From positions 19,633,032-19,697,031 of the forward strand of contig OU744448.1 of NCBI GenBank assembly GCA_916610825.1: 64,000 nucleotides of DNA. Reading direction: 5' to 3'. The translations under genes were made by a program, and so were the position numbers. This document shows positions 32,078 through 63,963 of this stretch, one piece after another. The notes beneath the pieces were generated by a model. The model made no database searches. It was not told where the DNA came from and saw only the letters and a program-made list of their open reading frames with translations. Position 1 is the first letter of the stretch; every line of letters begins with the position of its first letter. This DNA is from Haliclystus octoradiatus (lineage: Eukaryota > Cnidaria > Staurozoa > Stauromedusae > Haliclystidae).

Positions 32078-35000
32078 CTACTGGCACCATGACGTATCGT
32101 GTCGACATTTTTCATGAAACCAATGACCAAGAACAGCATTGTTAGTGGTAGCTTCTGAATCCAGTAATTGTAAACCACGGTTATTCACATTCTACAATAC
32201 AACACGATGAAACATAAAAACAGATACTCTGACGGCTAAAGATTATTAGACGCATGTTGGCAATATATCTGGGCTTACATTTGAAGATACAATGGACATG
32301 TCACCCGAAATACTTGGCTAATAGCCCTCCCTTATGAAGCGGGATAAAAGACATGCACCCTGGAATGATTGAGGATTTTGAGTTAATGTTTGAAGACAGG
32401 TGGTTATAAAACTTCAAACTGAAAGGTAAATTTCATCATTATCTCCAACGCATACTACCACAAACACCTGAACGCGCTATGTTACGCAGGCGTCTCAATT
32501 TCGAATAAAATGGGCATGTGTTAGTCAAATTGTCGTTAGATGCGCATGTCTAGAAGTCCTAATTCGAGAATGTTCCTATCCAACATTATGGAATAATTCT
32601 ATAATGTTATTGACTTATGGAAAAGGAGGAAATACCGAAAGGCGAAAAATCAAACTCATACAGGAAAATGATCAGTTATTTCAAATTACCCAAACGACAT
32701 TTATAGCATCAATAACTTCAACTTACTTAGTAAACAATCTGTGGATTTATGAATGATTAGTGAACAATGTATGACTTACCAACGGTTGAGGTGCAACACG
32801 TCGAAAGTTTCCTCGATGGGTGTGTTCAAGATAAGCATGTTTAATGTTCAGTTTCATATAATCGTTTAAACAGTGATGACACAATTGACATTTCTATAAT
32901 AATAAAAAGAATGAAATACAAATAATTAGAAACCTTCACAAAAAATGTAAACATTGATTATAAAACTTTGAAAACATTTTTCTGAAATTAATTATTTCCT
33001 CGCTTGTGACGAAGATCAATACAGTACTCCAGAGAAGATTAACTCAAATCACGCTCGCTGTTTAATTCTGCATAAGTCCACAAGCCCACATTACATTTGC
33101 GCAAAATGAGATGGATCTGATGAATCAGCGTTAAAGTTTACATTTGTATTTACATATATACAATTCCTAGGTGTTGCATACGACCGTCGTGCTGAGGACT
33201 AAAATGATAGATGTCTGGCGTTCTTGTTCGACAATGTTACGATCGAAGGAATATTCCTACTAATGCAAGAAATCCACTTTGAATCGTATCAATACATCAG
33301 AGCAGAGACCATGTGAATATTCCGTGAAAGTGATTGCGTTTTATAATGACATAATTGTAATTATCATAAATGAGTACTCACCATATCGTCACAATTTTCT
33401 AGACAAAGAGGATGGGCACAGTGCTGACTATCAACAGCGATATCACGATCATTGACCGACAATTGTCTATTGTCCTTACTATAAATAATAAAATATTATG
33501 AAAAAATAGATATTTTGAACAGTCTGAGTGGTAAACTAAATATAGTTGATTACTAGGAAGCCGCTAAATAAAATGTACTACTTTATATATCGCATCAATA
33601 ATTATAGACACTTGAGGAAGTTTGGAACAGTACAGATTTTTTTTTTAATTTTTAGAATAGAGTTTAGAAGCTGAGAGCTTTATATTTTTGGAGTAAAAAA
33701 TGGGGGAGACCTTTATAATTTTCGGGCGATGGGACTTTTGAAGTTATCCTATTTTTCGTCAGTATACATGTTACAAAAACGATAATGTCAGAGGAAAGAA
33801 ACAAAAACAGAATAATGTTCTTATAGTTCAATGAAACAACAAAAACAGTCGAGGAAAGTATTTGGAATATTATAAGTTATGTTATAAGTAACAATTAAAC
33901 ATAATCGGCAAATTTGTTGGGGGAAAAATTTCTCAAAAATCTATAACTAATCAACATTTTCAAATACTTCTATTGAATTTATTTTTAATTTACGTCATTG
34001 ATGTAAAGTATACTTCAACAGTGATGAGGAAAAAAAATTAGGGGTGCCCTAAATGTTGCCATCACAATACCAGTGAAATTTGAAAGTGTTGACACGCCAA
34101 CATGTGCTGTAAATAGAGCTTAATTTCTTTCCAATTATGTAAAAACAACCAAGTTCCCTATAACCCTATAATCTGCCAAATCGTTTTAAAAAATTCAAAA
34201 ATGTGGCAGTATTTCTCATTCAAAATATTGTCTACTGTTCCAAGCCTCCTTAAGAGACTGTAAACATAACAAACAGTTCATGAACTCAACAACAAATTTT
34301 CACAGGGGAGGTACTGCTTCCAATTTAAAAAACTGTGATAACATGAGGTAACATTAGATTTTCTTTGTATAGCTTACTTGCTACCCTGTGCTGTTTTCAT
34401 GGTCAATTTATCTCTAGCACCTGCGTAATGTGCATTTGGCGGGCAGAGAACATATACAGGAACTGACATGAACAGCAGCAGGAGGGCTTACCAAGCTATA
34501 ATATTGTGTATTTGACTAGCAAAATAAGGTACAATGTGCTCAATATAATACTATATTTAAGCTGTATTATTTAAAAAACGTAACTCAAGCACAGAATTCC
34601 CTATTAAGGAATTACATTACTCAATTGGAAATACAACAAAGTTACGGACCTTTCTGCTTGGGAAAAATAACTTGCCACGCCAACAAGGCTGAGTGTATTA
34701 AATACAACCTAAGGTACGAAAGATAATAAGAACTTCAGATTAAGAAGACAGACTTTTAACAATGTGACACACCCACAACACTAGTCAGACTGTATTACTC
34801 ACTTGTTCATACAAAGGAGCGTTGCCACTGTGTGCCGCAGATGACAGATTTGGAGACATATTGACCTAAGATATTCACAAAAACAAAATATTGAATATTT
34901 TGAAACATGCAAGGTATTATTATCATTGAATTATCATATTAAAATATTTCTTGTCTATGTTTCAATTTATCATAATCATTCTGGATAATCTCTTGATAGG

Positions 35001-38000
35001 TTAAAATAGCCCCTCTGAAAAAGTTAACTGAGTTCATGAACTTTTAATGAACATCTTCTACACAGGTCACAAACCGTTCATAAGTCTCTTATGAAAAGTT
35101 CATGAATGTTAAATGACTTGCTTTTTATTAATATTTTCATGAAATGCTTCATGAGCAGTTTGATTGACAGGGGATTGCTAAGCACCATAGTAAGCAATGG
35201 TAATATGTTCACTACATTATCGAAATCTTATACAATGATTTGACTTACCTCCATTAGCCAAATGTTGAGTTGATCATCAATCACAAAATCAAAACGGACA
35301 AGTTCAAAGAAATTACTAAATCGATAAAAAAATTAAATTAATTAAACAGAATGAAACAGATAACGTCACAACAGAGAAAGAAGCATATTGTATGAATGGA
35401 ACATTGAAATATACAATGTAACAGTGTTACAGCCTGACATCAGTCTTTCTAATGGTTTCACTCACTGTTGAGATGTAAAGTCATGAAATAATCCTTCCAT
35501 GGCATTTTCTTTGGATTGATAAACCTACAAAATATTATGATAAAACAATCAGATGTGTATAATATAAGAAGGATTGATATGTGTGAAATGCCATTGATTT
35601 AATTATCACTTTATAAAGATATTGCTACACAGTCTAAATCAGAGATGACCCTTTGAAACTTGGTCCACAAAAGTTAAACCGATCTATTTTCATGAAATTT
35701 TTGTTACAATTTGTGAACAATTCCTGAATTACCTGGAGCATCCAACAATATTCTCAATGAGCACTCCGGCAGTAACATATCTTATATTATAGGAGATCAC
35801 CTTTTATACTGTTATTTAGCAAAAGTTCCCTTTAAATAATTGGCTGTTGATAGTGGCTCATATGAAAACTGCTACAACCAAACCAAGAATCAATAAACCA
35901 CTATGGCTATTTGTGAGCTGTTCATTAAGCTAATGAATGTTCACAAATATTTTACAGCGTTAATGAACAGTTCATCATTACTTCTTGAGATACTTTGATG
36001 AGCTATTCATTAATAGATTGCATAGAAATTACATACAAGGCGAACAGCATCTTTTATTTTTCTCCATAACTCTTTAGTTTCATGTCCTAAAATATTAATA
36101 AACAACCAAAATAGAGCACGCAATAGCATCTTTCAAAAATGTAAATTGGCACGAGGAACTCCAATTTAGAATGAGCACTTGGGACGTCCATACTTTACAA
36201 TAGGAAGACTGCTTAGTACACAGAAGCGTAATCCATTATCCTAAGCTAAGAATTTGATAAAAAACTATGAAATGCAGCAGTATTAAACCATGATAAATAA
36301 CATGATAAATAACTGGACTAAACAAATACAATATCTTTCTTCTTACCTTGATGGTCTAAATAAGCAAATAATGAATCTTTGGATGTAAATTCTCCACTTT
36401 TAAATGCATCTTTCAGTGAGGGCATCTAAGGTAAACATAGAATGACAATACAGTACTTTTATTGACAACTTCAAAACAGAAGGAAAGAATTACAGACATT
36501 TTATAAAGTTACAAATAAGCTTATGGATATTTCTAATTAAAGTTTGCTTGAAAGGTAACAGCTGATGAAATTATCAATGCAGATATGCTTATGGATATTT
36601 CTAATTAAAGTTTGCTTGAAAGGTAACAGCTGATGAAATTATCAATGCAAAACTTACTTGATCAGTTGGAGTGTATGAATCGCCAACAACATATTTACTG
36701 ACATCAGCAACATCAAGAGGAAGATAATCTGTTTCACAAAATCTAGATAAAAAATATATACTTGCTAATATCCTATCATCCGTACATAAATGAACAAACA
36801 TTTTAGTTAGTTTGTTTTTCCCAAATTTGCCAAGCGCAATTGAACTTTGGGGACATCAATATCAGGGGTAGCAGGGGATATTCTACTACTACCCTCTGCA
36901 ATATAAGCTTTTGAACTTAAAGTAGTACATTTTTCACAGAGAAGTAAATTGTTCATGGAAAGGTAATGGAAAAGTGCCATCTCATCCGCAGAAGTTATTA
37001 ATTAATGTTCATGACTTTGATATTATTTATGTTGAATATCTTGTGGAGTCTCATTTGGTTTTCAGGAAGTGTTTGTTCATCATCACTAAAAAGTTCTTTC
37101 CAATATTAGTATTGACATTGCGGATGAATAGCGGGTTAAACCAGATAATGTTTCTTTTCCTTTCTATCAACCAGGATGTACTTGAAATTATAAGTTTTGC
37201 ATGCATATGTACATCGAAATAAACTACTGGGTAATATAACACAGAGTTCACTTTTACACTTATAAGCAACACAGCTCTTAAGGGCTCTATCGGCTACACA
37301 GTGCTATTTATAAATGAAACAAACATCATGTACTCAGTCTCACTCTATTATTGACCAATGTTCGAAACCAAACATTACCTCAACAGCAGTTCATTCTCAT
37401 AGACATACACACGTAGCGGATTCACTGAAGTTATTACAGTATAAATGCCAATGTCAAACTTTCTGAAATTGAAATTAAAAAATGAGATCAAATCGAAATA
37501 ATTGTGAAGTGTTTCATATATTATTTTTCAATATAATATTCAATCAGTGGACATACCTTCCATCTATCAGCAATGGCCGGTCGACAAAACGTTGTACAAA
37601 TGTTTGCTGTGCACTGAGATCCAAATCTGTACAATAAAAAGAAAGTAGGCTATGCCTATACGTAAGTGAATCAAGTATCTCTAGTGTCAATGAGTGTGGC
37701 TTCCCCTGCAAAAAAAAGTTCATTAGTTCATGAACGTGAAAGTTCCCAAAAGTTCATGAACAGTTCATTAAAGGGTTACTCCGCACTTGCTATGTTTGTA
37801 CCCATATTTATTAAAGGAGAAAAAGTTAGGAGACACGAGTTAAGCACTAAAAAATCACACCCTGGAGCTTGTGAATTTTGGCTTCTTGAGCATTCAGTTT
37901 TTCCCGGCTTTCTGAGCCATGTTTTACCCTAGGATTTCATGAATGCCTTTTCGACCAATCGGATTGCAGGAAACCTTTGCGATATTGTAGAATAACTGTT

Positions 38001-41000
38001 GATGAACCTTCAGGAAATTTCAAATTCATGAACCAGTTCATGAACTGGTTCATAAAGTATTCATAAACTCTTTGTGACTGTTCATGAATCCACACAAAAA
38101 TGTTTATTTTTCACAGGGGTATCAACACCTGTATTCAATGTGCAATATGATTGGGTAAGTGAATCTGTCGTCAGTATGTTCATTGTTCGCATGTCCCAAA
38201 ATATAGCAAGGAGATGTCACTCTTGCCGCAATTGTCCAGCTTAGTAGCCTCTTTGATTTCCTCTGTCAATCTGTCTTGATGTCACATAGCTGGCTGGTTA
38301 GTAGTTATTTGTATAATTATTGTATTGAACTTGCGATATATTTGTCTGCAGTGCTACATCCACGGAAGTTGCTGTGGCGTTCATATGCGTTTATATATGC
38401 ATATATTTTATTGTGCAAATTGCTGCGTTATCGTGCAGCTGTTTGTGTGCTGTTATGCGTGGAGTGCTACAATGGATTGTCCAAGTGAAGGTTCCTTCCT
38501 CTTTCACTTCCAACGAATAAGATAAGCATAGTAGGTAGTAGGTACTCCACTTAGCAGTGTGACTGAGGCTTGGTCTTGGTGATGACAGGTGTTTTCCTTC
38601 GTCATCCTAGTTTCTGCCATTTATTTTGCCTCCCATCAATCAGGCACCAAATACCAAGGATATAATTATAGCATTTACATAATGCATGTAATGTTGTGGT
38701 ATACCATGATGCATACATTACAATGATTTTAAATGTGTTTATTGTAATTCTTATATTCAAAAAATTGATAACGTAGCACTATGTTAAACAGGATGTATTT
38801 TATTAGATCCAAATTGTTTCATCCATTTTTCATTGTGGTTCTAATATATGTATTTTATGATTTAAGTTGCAATGAAAACGTCACTGTGATAGAAAACTAC
38901 GTATGTCGTTTCACTGTTCGTTCAAGACGAAAAGTTTATATTAACACTAAATTCTTGCAAATCTTTTTAAAATTTAAGTATTAGTGATGGATAATTACCA
39001 CGAGCAGCGTAGCTTATGGAAAATATTGAGGTTTTCACTTTTTGGCATTAAATAACAAATAGTTGTGATTGCATGAAGTTTTAACATAGCTTATATCTTG
39101 TTCTGACTTTATTTTGTTTACATGCAATGATAGATGACTTTGTACAGCATTAGGGTGTCATTTGCAAATTAAATAATTATTCACTATTTATTATCTATAG
39201 CTACAGTAATTCATTGGCATAATATTCCAACGAAAGGTACCCAAGAATCAATCTTTGAGACTCCTCACAAGTCAAGTTAATAATATCCAATAAAATTTTG
39301 TTTGCTTTTATTATCTATTTAGAGAAAGATAGGTACGATTTGAGACACATCAATGAATTGTTTGCTAATCCTAGAAGTTTATGCAAAAGGGAATTGAGTT
39401 TGGGCTATAGAACGCTTTCAGCAAATCAGATACCGGAGGAGGCCTACTGACAGCAGTAATAAATATTTCCTTATTGAACATTTATCTGGTAATGTTGAGT
39501 AAGCACTCAGTGACAGTAGCATGCAGGGTCTGACAAAAAGTGTAATCCTGGATTCAAGAAGGCTAGAGCAAATTCAGAAGAATATATTTCTATGATTTAT
39601 AGGTCAATTCTGAACAACAAAATTTAAGAAAACGTTGAAATGTTCTAGGATTAATCCAGAAGGATGGATTTTTCATCGGACCTTGGTAGCATGGCCAATC
39701 ATAACATATGGGTGGACCTACAGCTACTGGTATGAAACCTGTTTTCAACAACAATAATTAGGTTAGTGGTCTGAGACATTGTTGATCATGTTTTAATTCA
39801 GTCCATCCATCCCTGATGCTTCACAGTAAGCTGAAATTATCGACAGCTTTATTTATATCATCTTTTTTTTCATCATGAAACTTGAAAACATGCTAAAAAT
39901 ATTTGTCTATTGCCACAATTTGGTGCTACATGTGCTGAGTATGAACATAGCTTAAATGCTTGGCCAAATAATAGATTTATGGTTTTGAGGTTATCTTTGT
40001 AGTAGATGTATGAGCCGGTTACACTGGAAAAATGACGGTTTAATTACTCACAGATATATTTAACTACCCTTCTTAAAATCCATAAACCAAGATGTTGCCT
40101 GTATTTGAAGTTTCACGTGATTCTGACAATGAATTAGCTAGCCATAGTTAATCAATTTGTAAAAAAGTGTAGTACCAGCCACTTGAAAATGGCAACATTT
40201 AATTCAAGTAGCAACTTGAGTTGTATTCTAATAGAGAACTTCGCTCAAATTGACTACTACATTGAACTGTTGAGTTGATCACCGGAAGAGGAATGTAGTT
40301 TGATTGAGTTCATGAACAGTCCATGGACTAAATGAGCATTCAAGAAAAATTTATGAAAACTTTGTTAAAAGTTCATTGGTGTTAAATGGTTTGTTGTTCA
40401 TGAACCTTTCATTAGCTGTTGATCAAAATCAAATGGGAGTTATGCAACATTCAAAACCCCTCGAAAACAATTCAAGAACAGTGCATGAAAAAGTGCACGG
40501 AAAACAGAAGTTGTTTAGGTTTAACATCAATGAACTGTTAATAATGTGTTAGTGAACAGTTCAAAATTTCAATAAATTGTTTGATGACATCAAATCATCA
40601 ATATAATTATTGTTCATACCTTTTGTGCTAACAATCTTGATCCCGCGATGGTTATTACTTTTCTGAACCCATAATGCATCAGGATTATTCACTGCCTGTT
40701 TGTACAGATAAAACGAAAGTAATATCACAAACTGAAATAAATATACAGCTCAACTTACAATTACAGACACAGTATTTTAAAATTGAATAACATCGAGCAG
40801 GCAAATATGATGGCTTGACACACAATATGTCAACTACAGTATTTCGGTTTTTGTAATTCACACGACAGAAAGATGCTGATGAAAAAAATATCAAAGCTTT
40901 TCTCCCCATGATGTTATAGACTCATGGATACTTACATACTATGAGTCAATTACACAGAACACAAATGGATTTTACATGCCAACTGATGAATGTATGTGAT

Positions 41001-44000
41001 GTATGTGGCTCATCGGCATTACATCTATACCATATCCTAAATTACGAATCTATCCAATCTTACATTCAATTTGTAAACAGTATAAAGAGTGAAAATAATT
41101 GGAAATAATTTAAAATTAAAGTTAAAATAACGTAAATAAACTTTACATATATACTTATCCTTGGTTATCGATTAGAAACAGCAACAACGCAGAATGTATA
41201 TAACATTAACAAACTTGCTCAGAATAAAAGCGTAAGTAAATTTATAAGACAGAACACAAAAATGGTGAAAAGTCAACACCTATTGTATATCTTATCAGAG
41301 AAATAATTCAGTTGTGAATCAATCCACGGTGTTATGTTTGCTTAATTAGTAATGTTCTCGCCATATCGATAAAAAACGCTTGTATTTGCGGCACTTTTGC
41401 ACCAAACAGAATGCTAGAAATCGAAATTGTTTGTTTTGAATCCTGAATGTCAACACAACTTCCAATGTTACTAAATTTGCCGAGTTTCATGATAATAATC
41501 AATATATATAAAGATATTTACCTAAGAAGTATTATTGTGATGTTTTAGCTTTATGCACTTGTTAGGCCTATTTAATTTTAAATTTGCAAATACAAAAATA
41601 GATTTGATCTGCATGCCTTACGGATTTTGCATTTAAAATATGATTTATTCACGATGAATAAACAGACATTATTTATTGTCAGAAAACCTTTTGAATATCC
41701 AGTAACTGTAAACAGAGGCATTAATTTTCAGCATTAGCATAAATTAACTGATTCTATATCATAGTGAAGGAAAAATAATAATGCTTAAAATTTATTGCAA
41801 ATAAAATACAAAATTTTCCAATTATTATAATAATTAACAATTACATTAGAACCTGTTAATAAACATCACAGTATATAAAGGATTATTGTTTATAGCGTAC
41901 TTAGTTTAACTGATGTTACTGGTGAAATTCAGTATCTTTCTTCTTATAAATAATTGACTAATATAAGGTACATCGCATACAACATACTTTTTGAAAATTC
42001 CTGTACCACGAGATATGCTTGCTTGCAGGTTTAGGCTCATTCCTCCTACATTGATATTTTGTTGTTTTTATTCTGTGTCTAGTTGAATGGTTTGACTAGG
42101 CCTATCTATAGTTCGACTACCGGCATTCAAAATCTATATTTCCCCATTACTTAATAAGAAAATTTGTGCACGCACGTATATTGACCAATCAAATTGCTAG
42201 GAATCATTTGATCATTTCAGAATAACAATTTCGATTAGAATAATAATTATCAGACAATAGCTGGTATATTTACTTGTTTAGGAATGCAAGCATTAACGTT
42301 GATGGTTCATAAATAGATTATTGATTAATTGGGAATACAGTGTGGTTTACAATATGCCACTTACGACAGCAAGAAAGTCATCCTTCTCTCTAGGCATTTG
42401 GAATGCTTGCGGTACAAATGGAAGTTTTGAAATTGCCAATTCGACTTTTAACGTCACAAATCCAGTACCTGGAAGATGATTTATCTAGATAAACACAATC
42501 ACATGCATTTAGAGACAAGAACAAGTCATAATCTTGGGCTTCAAAAATGTCCAACGAAAGAGTTGTGTTTATAAAACACATTATAATAGCTTAAAATAAA
42601 AAGAGCACATCATCCTGGAATATGTAATGATCAATGTATGGGAATAGCTGGCAAAGCTACAAACTAAATGCAAATTCCACAAAATAAAAAAGTATTGACT
42701 AAATCTGTAGATCAATGAGTCAGGCTTGATATGTTTGGAAGGTTGAGTGGAATGCTCTACAGCAGCAGAGATAATTGCGTAACTCATTATTTTGAAGGTC
42801 AACAATTAATTCAATAATCATAACAGAGACAATACTAGGCCTACTAATTGGCTGTGTAGAAACCTACAACTGATTATTATATTAATTACATGTTTACTTA
42901 CCTTTTGCCAGTAGCCGGGACTTTGGAGAATTGGATTCAGTTCTTTAGTAAAAGGAAAATCGAATGACCACAGAACATTCCATTTTACAGGGGGTTCTTG
43001 TGAATGAACAACTGTAAATCCAATTCTTTCAAAAGTCTCAATCACATGGTTTAAATGGCCAATCTAGATTAGAAATTGAACAATAAATGTCCCAATATCA
43101 GACTTTGAATTTAAATAAATGTAAAACTCTGTTGATGTAAGACTCATTTTACAGAATACAGATCACTAGATTTATACATAGCCTACTGCTGTATGCCAAA
43201 TGTACAGCTTGCAGGCTATGTCTATTCTGTTGTAAAATAACTAACTAACTATTAAATAATCAACAAGACCACTCAGATTTAAATCTGCATTTTAATGACT
43301 AATAAGGGGGATACAATAATAAAATTTACTGATATCAGATGCTAGATATTAGATATTAGATGGAATTGTCTAGACCATTCCAACATCGCTTTAAGATATT
43401 AATAGCGTTTTTTTTTCAATGTACTTTATATTGAAGAAAAGAACATTTGATTTCAAAGATTTGCTACTAATCTCCTCTTCTTAGGCTGGATATAGTTGAA
43501 AAAGTGTATAAAATTGTAAAAACAAGACAACATGTGTGTTAAGAAAAGGCCAGATCAACATTGAAATTATTTGTTTTGTGACTAACAAATTAGCTGCAGA
43601 CAGCAAATTGTGTAGTCTCCAGTCTGGATGTAGGACATGCGCAAAGGCTGCTGGTTAAGTGTATTTTGTTAACGTTGAAATAGCCTCACATAAACTTGAA
43701 AACAGGTCACTCTACGTCAACCCGCAAATGAAAAAAACCTCACCCTCTCAGAATTTAATAAAATTTATCTAAATAAAAGATAAATGAAGTAAATATTAAC
43801 TTGGCGAAGTTTGAGGTAATTTCGTTGTCAAAAAATAATGAATTTAGAGCGTGTTTAAGATTACGTGACCCAAACAAGTATCTGTCTACTTACATTCTTT
43901 GACCTTAGCCACATGATCCTTCCAACAGGGGGGTAATTCTGCATTGGAGGCACTCCGTTATGATTACCATTAACTAACCATGGTAATTGCCATAATTGAT

Positions 44001-44091
44001 ATACATTTAATGCAATTATAAATAGTCCAAATATTACTAAAATTAAAATAATTTGTTGTGATAGTAATCCCCTTCTATACATGATTGACAT
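32078..44091 (-). CDS. Membrane-anchored tubulin-tyrosine-ligase-like (TTLL15-like) protein, 15 exons
   Basis: Minus-strand exons: 43894-44091, 42902-43063, 42365-42484, 40620-40695, 37557-37626, 37379-37462, 36658-36742, 36347-36425, 36037-36086, 35466-35524, 35249-35315, 34803-34865, 33382-33474, 32780-32893, 32078-32191; about 477 aa. A membrane segment lies at residues 14-31. The TTL ATP-grasp core follows: NHLPGTGFVTLK, NNPDALWVQKSNNHRGIKI, FVQRFVDRPLLIDGRKFDIG, VRFDFVIDDQLNIWLME, VNMSPNLSS, the last with the Mg-binding Glu350/Asn352. A Cys/His cluster (CQLCHHC) and EKCRHDTSWCQ close the protein. TTL enzymes ligate amino acids to tubulin tails; an N-terminal anchor is typical of the TTLL15 branch. 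Substrate is not predictable. A small exon may be missing between exons 12 and 13. Confidence 0.9.
34268..34308. mobile_element. Truncated GTTCATGAAC-type MITE
   Basis: AACAGTTCATGAACTC followed by TTTTCACAGGGG, the right terminus of the family. Lies in an intron of the TTL-like gene. Confidence 0.5.
35010..35173. mobile_element. GTTCATGAAC-palindrome MITE, full copy
   Basis: CCCCTCTGAAAAAGTTAACTG and GCAGTTTGATTGACAGGGG delimit a 164-bp element with multiple TTCATGAA boxes. Confidence 0.7.
35895..36005. repeat. Degenerate GTTCATGAAC-type repeat
   Basis: Boxes CTGTTCATTAAGC, GAATGTTCAC, TGAACAGTTCATC and GAGCTATTCATTAA; ends not recognisable. Confidence 0.4.
36519..36654 (+). repeat. 68-bp tandem duplication abutting a splice donor
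   Basis: GCTTATGGATATTTCTAATT starts at 36519 and again at 36587, and the two units are essentially identical through GAAATTATCAATGCA. The second unit ends at the donor of TTL-like exon 7 (36652-36657), so the duplication is intronic and recent. Confidence 0.9.
37050..37190 (-). pseudogene. Penelope-like element fossil
   Basis: On the minus strand ERKRNIIWFNPLFIRNVNTN continues as IGKNFLVMMNKHFLK. It closely follows the conserved RKMIWFNPPYNKSVKTNIGR block of the Penelope-like copies elsewhere in the window. Only this fragment remains, inside an intron of the TTL-like gene. Confidence 0.75.
37703..38119. mobile_element. GTTCATGAAC-palindrome MITE, long copy (417 bp)
   Basis: CCCCTGCAAAAAAAAGTTC and GTTTATTTTTCACAGGGG delimit it. 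The flanking thirds are TTCATGAA-rich and the middle third is unrelated sequence, so it may be an insertion within a copy or two joined half copies. Located just upstream (in gene sense) of TTL-like exon 5. Confidence 0.65.
38120..40619. other. Long intron 4 of the TTL-like gene
   Basis: AT-rich. Holds one copy of a dispersed CTTAGCAGTGTGACTG repeat (38549-38660) and TTCATGAA-type debris (40307-40580, with a CCCCTCGAAAACAATTC start near 40456). No exon seen. Confidence 0.45.
38549..38660 (+). repeat. Dispersed CTTAGCAGTGTGACTG repeat, copy 1
   Basis: Shares CTTAGCAGTGTGACTG, GCTTG, TGTTTT/CCTTYG, CCTCCYAWCAA and AGGCACC in the same order with 47400-47515. Possibly a SINE or MITE fragment; class unknown. 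Confidence 0.5.
40696..42364. other. Intron 3 of the TTL-like gene
   Basis: About 1.7 kb of AT-rich sequence with no recognisable exon, repeat or RNA gene. Confidence 0.4.
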
Positions 44092-45021
44092 CTATTGAAT
44101 TTATGACGTCTGCTAAAGATTATAGATATCAAAAAATGTATTAGGCCCAAGATGTAAAAACCACTGCCATAATTTCCATCAGCTTTTGCTAAAATAATAA
44201 CAAAATTAAAAATTGTCTTAGAATGACGCATGGCACATCAAATAGTTAATTTGCTACAGTACCAGCTGCAAGCATTGGTAGTTCTCATTTAACACCTTAA
44301 CCTACACTGTGGTACACGTTACACCTACCTAGACAGTCTTGTAGTCCTGAGAATTCCTAAAACATCTAAAACATGAAGAACCTACATGACTCACAATGAC
44401 CATGCATAAAACTATCTAAAAAATAGACTATGAGAACTTATTGTACAGTTTTGAGTTTACTATCGACTTCAACTTGGAGATATTATTATCATTTATAAGA
44501 AGAAATAAATTAATACATACGACCTACGTTGTTATCCTTGTGTCTTTAACATAAATCTACAGTTATCGTCAGTCTCAGTCTCATAGGAATAGGATATGCC
44601 ATGCAAAATCGTCCTCAAATATCTGACACCAAAATAATTGATCTATTCATCTTTGTTAGAGAAAAACGGTAAATCGAACTTTCATAACAATATTTTGTAA
44701 ATATTACGTTCACGTCAAGAATTACTTCTCTATTGGGCAACTTATTGAATAAAACTGGATCGATAAACAACAAAATAATGACAGCCAGAGCTAGCCAGCT
44801 CACCTTGAAATTTCCGTTTACCTAAGTGTAGCTAAGTTCACAACAAAATTTATGAGTTGAATGGAAATTTTTGACCACCATGCCTCGTGAAGGCGAGGCC
44901 TCTTTTTAATGAGGAGGAGGGGGACTGGGGATGGACCGAAAGAACATTTTTTTTTGTGATTCTATGAAGTGCTATGAACCAGAACCATAGTTTCATGCCA
45001 GTAGCCTGCCAGTAGCATACT
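44092..45021. promoter_or_regulatory. Shared upstream region of two head-to-head genes
   Basis: The start codons of the TTL-like gene (minus, 44091) and the carotenoid oxygenase (plus, 45022) are 930 bp apart and divergent. Both promoters and 5' UTRs must lie here unless further non-coding exons exist. I see no TATA box or CpG-rich patch; a short purine run GAGGAGGAGGGGGACTGGGG lies at about 44911-44930. Confidence 0.5.
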
Positions 45022-63787
<18,766 letters not shown>

Positions 63788-63814
63788 GTAAGTATTGATA
63801 GATGTCCTACCTTA

Positions 63815-63963
63815 CCCCTGTGAAAAACAGTTCATGAACGTTACATGGCCTCAATTTTCTGAACTGTTCCTAAGCAGTTCATGTAGCCTACACTGTACAG
63901 TTCATGAAAATCAAGGCCATTTGTGAACTGTTCAAGAACTCCTGAATTGCTTTTCGCAGGGGG
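63815..63963. mobile_element. GTTCATGAAC-palindrome MITE, full copy
   Basis: CCCCTGTGAAAAACAGTTC and GAATTGCTTTTCGCAGGGG delimit a 149-bp copy that begins 28 bp after the donor of carotenoid oxygenase exon 4. Confidence 0.8.
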
